A stretch of DNA of 64,000 nt from Globisporangium splendens (Eukaryota; Oomycota; Peronosporomycetes; Pythiales; Pythiaceae). The stretch lies in contig VFIW01000041.1 in the NCBI GenBank assembly GCA_006386115.1, forward strand, positions 62,001-126,000, written 5' to 3'. The notes under the pieces are model-generated. The model had not been told where the DNA came from and did no database searches. It saw only the letters and a list, made by a program, of their open reading frames with translations. Of this stretch, positions 18,641-29,075 are shown one piece after another; position 1 is the first letter of the stretch; each line of letters begins with the position of its first letter. The position numbers and the translations under genes are program-made.

Positions 18641-19508
18641 CGACTGCTGCTTGTCAGCGGAAGGCAGAGAAAAATGGCGAATGGCGCGAGTCGCCCGTTG
18701 CAGTTGGCCATGGGTGTCTGACCAGTCGTTGACACAGATTGGAGACAGAGTGATGGTCTTTCAGTTCAGTCAGAGAAGATGATGTCGTCATCAAGGGAGG
18801 ACCATGTGTTGCATTGTCTCCATGCACATTGTGTATTGCATTGGGGAATGAAGAGGACAACATTGGAATTGTACATACACACAGATGCCCAAGCATATCG
18901 CAGGAGAGCGAGTGCAGTTGCTGCTTGGTGCGACTGCAGGGAAGTGTCGCGAATTTGCGCATTTCACACGTCGCAAGGTGCAACCATAAGATTGGTGTTC
19001 ACCAATGCAATGCTTGTCGGTGGTTGATGTGATGTGTGTTGCCAAACGATCCTAGTGAAAACTTTGGCGGCTTCGAAACGAGTAGAAAACAGCCACTTAT
19101 GTAGCCAATCGATGAGCTCGATTCGATTAATCCAGCCAATCAGGTTGCTTTCTTGACGTGACACATTTTTCACATTGAGCCAAGAAAGACAAGAAACGGC
19201 GACACACCACAATGACATTATCAATGCAAATAGACAATGCAATGCTTACGTGCCAATAACAATAATTGCGACCAATGCAATTGTTGCAACATTTGCTCCA
19301 TTATTTTGACAAACACGTTGCATTTTGTTCATTCAAAGGAGACATATTGTATTGTGGAAATGCAGTGGTTGTGTATGCATGTGGTGCTTTTACTGGTACT
19401 TCTTTTCTTGTTGCTGACTTGTTGTTGCCCAAAAAAACAAAAAAACAAACAACATGTAGACAGGAGGAGTAGGTAGTACGCTCGGTAGTACGACGGTAGG
19501 CAGTACGC
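18641..19508. other. Intergenic, short repeats near right end
   Basis: No gene recognised. Close to the 3' end of the next gene, 19473-19509 holds a short imperfect repeat of a 'GTAGTACG'-type unit (three copies), preceded by an A-rich tract near 19430-19455 on the plus strand. Confidence 0.4.
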
Positions 19509-21365
19509 TTAGACCTGGAGAATCTGCTCGTAGAGCTCCTGCGTGATCTCGCACTGCGAGAAGTCGAAGTTGTCCACCTGGATGATCTTAATGAGCCCGC
19601 CGTTCAAGGCGTCGATGAGCGTGAGGTACACGGTAGCCTCGTCCACGGGGCGCGACGCGAAGTTGTCGCCGCCCGGCGAGAGCACCGAGCCGTCGTAGAA
19701 GTAGTAGTGCGTCGTCACCTTGTCGCGCTTGTCGTTGGTCTCGATGACCTCGGCGATGTCGAGCTCACCGCAGCCGCCGACGCTGCCAACGCCGCGGCAG
19801 TTGCAGCCGTACTGGTTCGAGTGCAGCACCTGCGCGTTGAGCATCCAGAGCGCCGGTTGGTTGGGCGAGCTGCCATGCGGCATCTTCACCTTGGTCACGA
19901 ACAGCTTTCTGTCGCCCCCCCAGCCGTGGTAGTCGTTGTCGCCGTGGTAGCCCTGGCAGCCGCCGTCCGTGCACGGCTTGCCGGTCAGGATGTTGACTTC
20001 AGCGCCCGTTTCGATGCCCGGACCCGCACCCTTCTTCGATGGGTTGCTCGCCTCGGCAAGCATGCCCTTGAGCACCTTTGGCGAGTCGGCTTTTTGCTGA
20101 CCGTCCTCGGTCGAGAAGCCCTGAGGACCGTGCTTGCCTGCGCCTGAGTAGTCGACGTTCTTGTTGTTCATGAACACGAGGTTCTCAATCTCGCCCGAGT
20201 CGCGCGCGTACGACGACACGCGCGAGAACGTACCGTTGCTGTTGCCCTCGGCAGAGTACACGGCGATGTTGTGGATCTCCATCGGGCCGCGGAACACGAC
20301 GCCGACTTCCTCGCACAATGGACCGACTGGCGAGTTCACCGACACCTGCTCCTTCACACAGCCGTTCAATTTCGTCACGCGGTTGTACGTGCCCGGGATG
20401 TTGCCGGCCTGCTTGCCCTTGTACGAGTATGTGGCGAGCACGTTGCCGAGCTTGGTGGCGCCGGGGGTCTTGGCCGCACCGACGGTTGGCGCCGACGTGG
20501 CTTCGTTCGCGTACGCGTCCGAGTCGGCAGCTGGTGCTGGTGCTGGTGCATCATTCTGGAGAGTGCCGCTCTCGTACGCGGACACGGTGCCGGCACTGTA
20601 TGCGTTGTTTTGCTGTTGCTGGTCGTTGCTGCTGCTGTCCTGGGTGTTGCTCTTGTCCTTCTTGTCCTTTTCGTCCTTCTTGTCCTTTTCGTCCTTCTTG
20701 GTGGCCGCAGGCGCTGGCGTGTCCGCTGGTGCAGTGGCCGAGCCGTCGGGACAGAACACAACGTTGAACTCGGTGCTGGCGGGACAGTCGTGCGTCTTGA
20801 CGTCGTCCGGGAAGTGGTACGCGTCCGCGCACTTGACCTTGTCGTCGGCGGCGCACACGAGCGTGCGGCAGTTCTTGCCGTTGGTGTTGGTCAGCGGCTC
20901 CATGGTGACGGCGCGGTTGAAGCCGCGCTTGCCCGTCACCTCCTTGCACTCCTCGAAGCTGCGGCAGTGGCCCGGCATGGGGGGGATCACGCTGATGTCG
21001 TACCACGCCTTGTTGTCGTTCGGCATCGAGAACTCGATCACTGCGTAGAAACAACAATGCAACACACGTCGGTTAGTTCGTCTGACAAGTCATCGGCAAG
21101 TTATTGCATTGTTGCTGCAGCTCGGTCACGACTTACAGGTGGCGTCGGTGCCAAAGCCGTCGCGGAACATGTGCGCGGGACCCGTGACATCGCGCGTGCA
21201 GGTCGCGCCGGCGGCGATGTCCGCGAGCTTCTCGAGCTTCTGGAACTCCTGGCTGTGGTAGAGCTCCACGTTGTTGCTGCACTTGTTGATGAAGTTGATC
21301 TTGGTCGCCGACACGGACGCCGCGACGCTCAGGAGCGCACCCACAATTGTCGCCACCTGCACCAT
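19509..21365 (-). CDS. Secreted thaumatin-like / TOS1-like glycosyl hydrolase, two exons
   Basis: Exons are 21137-21365 and 19509-21040, with a 96-nt GT-AG intron (donor GTAAGT, acceptor TACGCAG). The product is 586 residues. Residues 1-20 are a signal peptide. The first ~165 residues resemble a small thaumatin-like fold with many cysteines ('INFINKCSNNVELY' onward). A Lys/Asp/Glu then Ser/Gln-rich low-complexity linker follows, with repeated 'KDEKDKK' units. The C-terminal half matches the TOS1 C-terminal (DUF2401) domain: 'PALWMLNAQ', a Cys cluster 'YGCNCRG', and 'CGELDIAEV', where the acidic pair probably corresponds to the catalytic region. TOS1 proteins are cell-wall proteins of fungi and oomycetes linked to beta-1,3-glucan. 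Likely an apoplastic or wall-remodelling enzyme. Confidence 0.82.
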
Positions 21366-22746
21366 CGCGTATTCTTTATTTGGTCTGTTAGATTTGTCGA
21401 CAAGATTTGTTTGCTGGAAGAGAGGGAATCCTGCAACAATGCAATGCTTGCAGTTGCTGCTGTGGAGTGGGGAGGGAAATCCGGAAATGGGATCCACAGC
21501 GTTGGATATTTTGCTGCACGCTCCCCTCTTCGTGCTGTTGTGGCGTGCGTGCGTACGTGTGTGTGTAGAGAGAGAGAGAGGGCGAAGCAACTCATCGACG
21601 GTTCAGTCGGCTGCACCCACTAGCCGGACTGGATGTTCGCGGCAGCTGCCAGTTTCTGTTCCACTTTCCCAGCTGTCCGCTTGTATTAAGAGCATTCGCT
21701 ATCGCTCGGCTACAATGCAAAAAGTGCACCCCAAGCACAGTGGCGCAGATCCAGTCGACAGGCTCGACTGTCTTTTTTCTGTGCACCCTGCCGTTCGATT
21801 GTGGGGATCTCTTTGTGTTCTCCGAAAGGGGAAACAACCAGCAAACGGTGGAACTCCTGTGAAAATCGATATTGGTGATCATTTCTGACTCGAATGTCAC
21901 AGAAGACATGGGAAACAGCCTGTGGAAAAGCATTCATGTTCAAGAGAGATCCAGACGGCGGTCTGATACAAACAGTGGTACTCACAAAGAGAGCAGATGT
22001 CTCTGTTGTTTCAACATTCGAACTGGCATGGCTGCTGCCGCAGACTCGGCAACGTTTTGCTGTTGGTTTGCCAAAGCTGCCGTTTGTTGCAACTCTAGTT
22101 TGTAGCGGGTCGCATGGCTTATCCACTCGCCGCACCGACTGGTTCGATGCCGTGCATCCATGGAGCGCAATGCACACATGGAACGCGCATAGGGAGGAAG
22201 GGAATGCAGCAGTTCGTCATGCCGTCCGCATGTGCACCATTTACCACCGCAGGGCTCTTTATCCAAACGCTCGCGGTCCGTACGTATCACGCAGTGGCGC
22301 TCGCAGTCACTACTTTGTGCGGTAAGCTACACGGTGCTGCGCCTCGCGTCATTACTGCTTGTTGATTGCTTGTCGCATGGGGTCAACAACGCACTTGCGT
22401 GTTTGCATGTGTGCTGCTTGTGATATCTTGATGGAAGCAGCATCACCAGCACGCAAAGGCTCGCCAACGGGATCCACTGGCTTGCTTGAAGAGTATCGCA
22501 ATCCACACGCTGCAGCGTCTGACTTGTTGACTTGTGCGTATCCAATTAGCAAATTTTGCTTGCCAAGTGCGCGCTACAGGAATGACCCGCGCAAGAGAGC
22601 TGGAGGCTGATGGAACGACACCCTTGGCGATGACTCAGCAAGTGGACCATTTGCCATAGAGTGTGTGTGTGTGCTCTTGCTGCCAGTAGAACGGTAGAAC
22701 GGTGGTAGTGCGGCAGAACGCAAGCGCGCAGTGGAAAAGCCGACAG
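21366..22746. other. Long intergenic region
   Basis: Upstream of the TOS1-like gene. A (GT)n run at 21556-21566 passes into a (GA)n run at 21567-21580. Near 22690-22720 a 'GTAGAACG'-like unit repeats imperfectly. No convincing gene on either strand. Confidence 0.4.
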
Positions 22747-23758
22747 TCATAACGTGACGGTCACTTTGCGCACGACTCGCGGTAGAGCGGCCGTCGGTTT
22801 GCTTCCCGCGGGCGTTGTCGCTGGACGTTGAGGTGGCGCTGGAGCTCCTGGAGTTGCGCTACTGGTACTACTTGGTGCCCATGCGTCGGCAGGTTTGGGT
22901 CCAGGAGCAGGAGAAGGAGCTGGAGCTACGACGGCTGCAAACTCGCTCAGGTTGACACGCACTTGGACGACTTTGCGTGCTGTAGTGTGTGGCTGAGTTG
23001 CTGTCGGCCGCTCTACCAAACGCGCTGGCGCTGGTGGTTGTTGCGTCACTTGTGGTTGTAGCGAATTGCTGGTGCTGCTGGTGCATGTAGTAGACACTGT
23101 TGTTGTTGTTGCAACCGAAATGACTGGTTGGCGTTCTTCCGCTTGGTCACTCTCGCAGTTTCTCCTTCTGCCAGCACTACTGGCAAGCGTCGCTGCTGCC
23201 GTCGCCTGTCGATACATTGTCTGGGCTCTCGCTGTCGTCGGATCCCTCCACAATCCGCTGCGCTCGTTCTCCTTCTCGTTGTGCTGCAGCGCGATGGTGT
23301 ACTCCTGGATGGCTTCTTGGAACTCACCCTCGGTGTTGAAGCACCCCGCGCGCGCGTATCGCGCCATGACGTGGTGCGGATTGAACTCCAGGACGTGCGA
23401 GAAGTCGCACTGCGCCGCAGCGATCTGCCCGCTCTTGAAGCACGCCATGCCGCGGCTGAATCGGCCGCGGATGTCCTCTGGGTGGCACCGCAGGATCTCG
23501 GAGAAATCGTGGATCGCGCGATCCCAGAGCTACGAAATACATGAAGGAAACGCATAGCAGTAGTAAGACCATGAAGGCAACCGGGTTGCTATGACGTGTG
23601 TTTACCTTCGCTTTCATGCATGCGTGGCCGCGGATCGCGCGCGTGTGGAGACACGTCGGGTTGTTGCGCAAGGTCGCGTCACATTCGAGAATGAGCTGCT
23701 GGATGTCGCGTAGGTTGACGAGTGTCGACGGCCACCGAGCGAACGACACGGGCCTCAT
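22747..23758 (-). CDS. TPR-repeat protein, two exons
   Basis: Exons are 23606-23758 and 22747-23529, with a 76-nt intron (donor GTAAAC, acceptor CGTAG), phase 0. The product is 311 residues. The N-terminal half holds about three to four tetratricopeptide repeats: 'LECDATLRNNPTCLHTRAI', 'WDRAIHDFSEILRCHPEDI', 'DFSHVLEFNPHHVMARYA', 'FQEAIQEYTIALQHN'. The C-terminal ~150 residues are Pro/Ala/Thr/Ser-rich and disordered, ending in a basic 'VVRKVTVTL'. TPRs mediate protein-protein contacts. No further domain allows a specific function. Confidence 0.78.
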
Positions 23759-25183
23759 GATCGCTCACAGCACTACTACAATGAGAGTGATAAGGTTGGA
23801 AGTGCGTTGGCACCCACCGCACGTGTTTGCGAGCGAGTGAGCGTCAGGATGAGGTCCCGACGTAATTATAGAGCGCCAAGATTAGAAACCCGACTGCTCT
23901 TTTGTGGAATGTCAACTGATGACTGTGTGAAGATCACAGACTGGTAATCCTGAGGCCACCTACCCTCGAGTGTCAACTCTTTGATGACCAGCAGTGATCC
24001 CATCCATCCGATGACAAGTCATCTTCCAACTATAACTCACCTCAAAGCGCGCTGATTTATGTGGATGATGCTCCAGCTTCGATTCTCTCGACGCATCCTT
24101 GTCAAAGAGGCTAGATGCTGCCTCCAGAGAATCTATCCACGCTTGGTGGCAAATAGCTTTTGATTGTTTGAGGTGGACACTGTGGGTATGTTGAGTGGCT
24201 TAGTTGTTGTCCCGTATTGCGAAGAAAAAAGTAAAATAGCGTATGGACTTCCTCGTACTGTTGTCAGCCAACACGTCCATTAGTCAAAGTAGCTGATGGT
24301 TGGTGTAAATCCTATCCACCGCACTTGCTTGCTCAGGTTTATGCTGTCAGCATCAGTTAGAACCACAGGCATCGTCCTTTGCCCCGCTCAATGGTTTTGA
24401 GTTTGTGATGTGGCACTTGTTTTGATGCTTGTCAACTTCGGGCAGTGAGTGATGCTCATGCGCAGTTGGAGGTTTGTTGGTGTTCGATGACCGCACCGTC
24501 AACCTGACGAGCCTCGCATCCTTAGCACAGGCAGCGCAGAAGAGGGTGGCTCATCTAGCACCTCAGCGTCTACTCCTGATGGGCAATCTGATACCCTCAG
24601 CAAATAATCCTCCCTCCCCTCTGTGCTTTGTTTATCAGCACCTTGTGCATCCTCATCCTGGTGTCTTCACCCACAGTGCTCTATAATGCAGCAACTTGAA
24701 CTACGTGTGATGCATTGTTGGCAAACACACGCGGAATTCGTATTCAGCTGCCATACCAGCGATGGTGATCTGCGCCTCCTGTAGCTGGTAGCTGGTTGAT
24801 TGACTGTACATCGCGGCCACGAACGAACAACTTGGGACAGAGTGGCTCAGCATTGCGCGTCAATGTAAACTCGTTCAGTTCTCGTCAACTGTGGAGGATC
24901 CCGGGAAGTGAACCTTCTGCCACCCCATAAGGCTCAGTGCAGTGAGGCCGCAAGCCACAGAGGAGAAACCGCCTTCCGTCGCTGGACCAGTGCGAAGTCA
25001 CGTCGCTAACTCACGCGTCCGCCTTTTCAATTAAACCATCCACTCTCTCACTCCTTAAAGTGCCAAACACCACCCAAGTCCACACACAAAGGACGACCAC
25101 AACTGCTCCAGTCAGCAGTCACACATCAAGTACCCCCAGTACTACCAACCCAGCAAGCAGCCCGCGCTTACAAGCCACTCGCC
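23759..25183. other. Long intergenic region
   Basis: About 1.4 kb without a credible gene on either strand. Short frames lack homology or codon-like composition. Presumably promoter sequence for the flanking divergent genes; no repeats recognised. Confidence 0.4.
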
Positions 25184-26904
25184 ATGAAGCTCAACGCCAT
25201 CATACTCAAGACCACCCTCGCGTCAGCCTGCACCGCAGCCCTTGCCACCTCCCTCGGCACAGCCTCGGCCATGACCCGGGACGCCAACATGGTCACGCTC
25301 CAGTTCGACAACGCACCAAACACGCTCACCGACGGTCAGCTCACGACCGCCGTAGTGCGCCTCAACCAAGCATACTACGACAACCCGCCTGCGGAGGTCG
25401 AGATCTCGGCTCCCGGGATCAAGTTCGGCCGCAGCAAGTTTGCGTTCCAGCGCGATCACTATGACACGTTCGTGCAGCGCGTGACCTGTCGCACTGACGG
25501 TGGGTCGTCCCCCGGCAAGGAAGGCGCAACCATCGACGTACCAGTGACGTTTACCTGCCACTCGCAGGCGGCTCAGCAGATGGCACCACCTTCAGCCGCT
25601 ACGCCCATCCAGGTGTTGCCACACACTCAGACTCAAGCTCAACAGCATGCTTAAGTGTAAACTCAAGCGGCAACTCCAGCTCCAGTGGTCACCAAAACCC
25701 AAACACAGCAAGCCAAGCGCCGTGTGGTCAACTCTGGCAAGTGCTCCGGATGGGGAGACCGCACCTCGCCACTCTCGACGGCGTCGCATACGATTTCCAG
25801 ACCGCAGGCGTCTTCCGTCTGCTGCAGTCACGCAACTTCCAAGTGCAGGTGTTCCAGGAGAAGTGCACCCCTGTGGCGAGTCTGGGTGACAAGGCGCCGA
25901 GCTGTTACCAGGACGTGGCCATGGCCATCGGCGCGTCTGTGGCGCGCTTCCGCATCACCGGCAGCAAGGTCGTCGTCGGCAAAGCCTCCAGCAGTCTCCA
26001 GTGGCTCTCGGTCGAGAAGCTTGACGGGCAGACCGACGGCTACCGCGTCTTCGTGGCCGCAGACGAGTCCACGTACGTCGATATCACGCTCGCGACCTGG
26101 ATCAACAACTACCCGTATCTCAACGTGGCGCTGCAGGTCTCGCCGTACTTCAAGGACGCGAGCGTCACGGGACTCATGGGCAACTGGAACGGCAACCGCA
26201 ACGACAACCTCACAGACAACGCCAAACTCGCGGTCTTGTACGGCGTGAGTCTCACCGACAACCTGTTCACGTGTGCTGGCGACGCGTGCTCCAAGTTCTT
26301 GCAGTTCGGCTCGCTGCAAGACTCGATGGCGCTCGCACTGCCGGACACGGTGCCGCTGTTGCACCAGGGATACGCGGTGTTACCGTCGACGTCGGTGGAA
26401 CTCAAGACATTCGAGACGGAGCTCAAGAAGTCGGTAGTTGCTGGGTCGCCAAAGCGCCAGCTCTTGCGCCATCTTGATGACAATGACAACGACGAAGCTG
26501 GTAATGTTAGCGCAGCGGCTGTGGACGTCTTCCCCGAGCGTGCTGCTGAGCCCCGCAGCCAAACGATCACCAGCATCCCGATCTGCAGCAAGTATATCGC
26601 CAACAGCAACTTCTTTGTCTGCAATGTGTGCTACGAAGACGCCGTGCTGCTCCGCGATTTGTCCGTCGTGGACAACACGAAAGTGAGCTACTTGCGCGAG
26701 TGCCGCCGCGAGTTGGACGCTCGCCTGGCTGCCAACATGTCGAGTGCGGCCGAGACGAACGTGCTACAGAGGGACCGCGTGGCGTTGTTGTTTGGCAATC
26801 TTTCGCGCTGCGCGAGCGACTGCAGTGGTCGCGGCACGTGTCTCGCGGCTGGATGCAAGTACGACCTCGGTTTTACAGGTTTCGTGTGTGAGCTCGTCAT
26901 TTGA
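25184..26904 (+). pseudogene. Secreted VWD-domain/EGF-like protein gene with two stops and a frameshift
   Basis: The first frame (ATG 25184) encodes a signal peptide (about 1-29) and a Cys-poor domain, then a Gln/Ala/Thr linker. It hits TAA at 25652-25654 and again at 25658-25660. The same frame then resumes the linker and reaches 'GKCSGWGD' at ~25736-25759. At 25759 it shifts: the next frame reads 'PHLATLDGVAYDF', so the von Willebrand type D hallmark Gly-Asp-Pro-His spans the break, consistent with one missing C. The remaining ~380 codons are open to 26904: VWD core ('GLMGNWNGNRNDNLT'), Cys-rich region, and a terminal EGF-like block ('CASDCSGRGTC'). Family knowledge suggests an extracellular adhesion or structural protein. 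No intron of usable phase removes all three lesions. Either a young pseudogene or sequence error. Confidence 0.72.
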
Positions 26905-27270
26905 ACGCGCCTCTAAAACCAGGAGTACTTTCGCAGCCGATTCAGATCAGCATTTCGAAGAAGAGACAGTCAGAGGACTGGGTCGAACAGCCTCTGTGTG
27001 TGTGCATGTGTGCGTGGACCAGAAACCAACTCGTAGTGTGTGAAGCAGCAGGACTGCGATCGGGATTTATGCAAGAGAATGGATGTTTCTATCGCAAAGT
27101 CAGCTTTACTGTTTGCTTGTTAGTCTGCTTGTCCTGGGCTGTGAATAAAAGGAAGAATGAGGACCGATAAGTAGGCACACCCAGTGAGTGTAGCCATCAT
27201 TTCGTGTAGCCATCTCGCTGACTGCAGTGACTTTTCAAGATCGCTGTTGACGTGAACTTTTGGGTATGGA
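26905..27270. other. Intergenic, no gene seen
   Basis: 3' flank of the VWD gene up to the duplicated segment that starts at 27271. Nothing recognised. Confidence 0.3.
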
Positions 27271-27858
27271 GTCCGTGTGGACCTGCTGGTGAATACTACG
27301 ACTAGCTGGTGCGTCGACCTCACCCCATGACCGTACTTACACAGGATCTTTTCTATCGTGCTTTCTCTTCTACTTGGTTTTCCAACGTAGACGATCTCAA
27401 TAACTTTGCTGATCGTATCGGACCCCACTCATTGACTCGGGATGTCGAAGACGCTGCTGCTCACGCCCTTCCCCCTCACTTAGGGTGTGACACGAAGGCT
27501 TCTCCTTGACGAACGTCCGCTGTCGCAATTCCAAGGCAGCGGGAGTGAGTGCGGGTGATATGAGAAGTCGTTGATCAGCTTACCCTTTCACACTTCCGTT
27601 AATATTACCTTCCTCTCTTCCTTTTGATCATCGTACTTGATGCATATGGTCTGTTTCCAAGAAGTACCTCCTCAATTGTCTGTGTCGTGTTGAAAGAGCG
27701 TGGGTGATTTTGTACTGTTCTGCCGCTTGCCTCTCACAACACGTTATCAAGCTAGTGCATTGGATGCCATCAGCCGCGCTTTGGGGTCGATCGCTTGCAT
27801 GAGCACGGCAATGTAGTCTTCGTAGTAGATCCGACCAGTGGAGGCGTCCTTTGCGGCA
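27271..27858. repeat. Duplicated segment (DRC8 3' end plus flank), source copy
   Basis: About 588 bp shared, in inverse orientation, with 45192-45778 and in part (27271-27579) with 52649-52948. It includes most of the last coding exon of DRC8 (27747-27858) and ~475 bp downstream. This copy differs from the other two at several bases (for example a longer C run near 27470), whereas those two match each other. Confidence 0.85.
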
Positions 27859-28634
27859 CTCAAGAATGCTAGGAATTGAGCATATAAGACGAGTTTCAGG
27901 CGCTGATGTCGGCACCACAAATTAATACTCCAAGAGACCCTACTTTCCATTTCTTTCTCTCGGAACGGCGTTCCTTTCGTGATGAGCAGCTCGCGCATGA
28001 CGTCTGCCTCAATGTATCCCTTCTTTTCCGCATCAATGACCTTCTATGAATGCAAGAAAATAAAAATGCTGCGTGATACTAACGAATGCCAATGGCGAGC
28101 AGTAAAATCTAAACTTTTGTTGCTGGTTGTTGACGTACCCGGAAGGCAGCGAGAAGCGTCTCATCTGTATCTGGCTCATACTCATTCGTGTAGAGCACTT
28201 CGAGCACCTTCTTCTCAAACCGGTCGTACGTGACAAATGTCGATGGCTCATCTTCTTGCATCTACATACCGCGTGCATATGAAGCACATCACCTTCATTA
28301 AAGTCAAAAGTTCACGAAATAGCAACGACCAATGTTCGCTTTACCTCGGGGAGAATCTTCTTGATGATGTCTTTCTCGCTCGGGTACGCGCCTAGGTACC
28401 GCATGATCGTACTCACCTCTCTAGCACAAGAAAAAGCAACGGGGATAACGTGACATGAGTGCAATAATCCGAAGTACACAAGGCACAAGTCGTTTCGTAC
28501 TCTTGGATGACGCAGCCTTTCTTGTCCTTGTCGAACATGTCAAACGCCGCTCGAATGCGGAGCTTCCGGTTCGCTTCGTCATCTCCCATGCCGCGCTGAT
28601 TGCCTCCAGCGCTGAATCCTGGTGCACTCGCCAT
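27747..28634 (-). CDS. Dynein regulatory complex subunit 8-like EF-hand protein (EFCAB2/DRC8), five exons
   Basis: Exons are 28501-28634, 28345-28420, 28139-28261, 27944-28043 and 27747-27868, all with GT-AG junctions and consistent phase, giving 184 residues. The first EF-hand loop is nearly canonical ('DKDKKGCVIQEE'); the later loop 'DAEKKGYIEADV' is degenerate at its last position. The helix 'VSTIMRYLGAYPSE' and the C-terminal 'GRIYYEDYIAVL' match the EFCAB2/DRC8 pattern. DRC8 belongs to the nexin-dynein regulatory complex of motile axonemes, so this gene implies a flagellated zoospore stage. Its last exon and 3' flank were copied to the BI-1 region (45192-45778). Confidence 0.83.
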
Positions 28635-29075
28635 TGTTCTGGTTTCTTCTCTTCTTTGGCGCGGCGTTCTGTAGCTCGTCCGCGGCAACAGATTTCGCGT
28701 CTTTTCAGGCACCGTTGCTTCCGTTTCAGACTTGCCCTATAAACTACGGACTCGGACCAACCAAATTGGTACTTCACATTGCTATTGAGATCTTTTGTTG
28801 CACATCCCTATCGCCAGTAAACACGATCATTAAAGATGAAATCATTCGATTGGTAAAGCATAGATCGCCTAGCATTAGTTTCTGTTACTGATTGTCTGGT
28901 AGCTTCATGAGTCGTTGGCTTTGCAGCAATGGTCATATTTCTCTTTGCTCTTGTTTCATTGTCACACGCCTCCCTTATTCCTGGTAAAATTTGATAACCT
29001 GATAGCAGCAGCACAAAGCAACAACGGCGTCCATGTTAAGAAGTGCTGTGGGTTATCAGTGCAAAGAGCCTTTTT
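28635..29075. other. Intergenic, no gene seen
   Basis: Between the DRC8 start and the NUP188 stop. AT-rich; nothing recognised. Confidence 0.3.

Noticed and set aside
20271..21623. 450-codon plus-strand open frame
   Set aside because: Antisense to the thaumatin/TOS1 gene and its intron; valine/leucine repeats come from the charged linker read backwards.
25613..25800. Intron that would remove the two stops and the frameshift in the VWD gene
   Set aside because: A phase-compatible GT-AG pair exists, but it would excise the conserved WGDPH/DGVAYDF start of the VWD domain, so damage is the better explanation.
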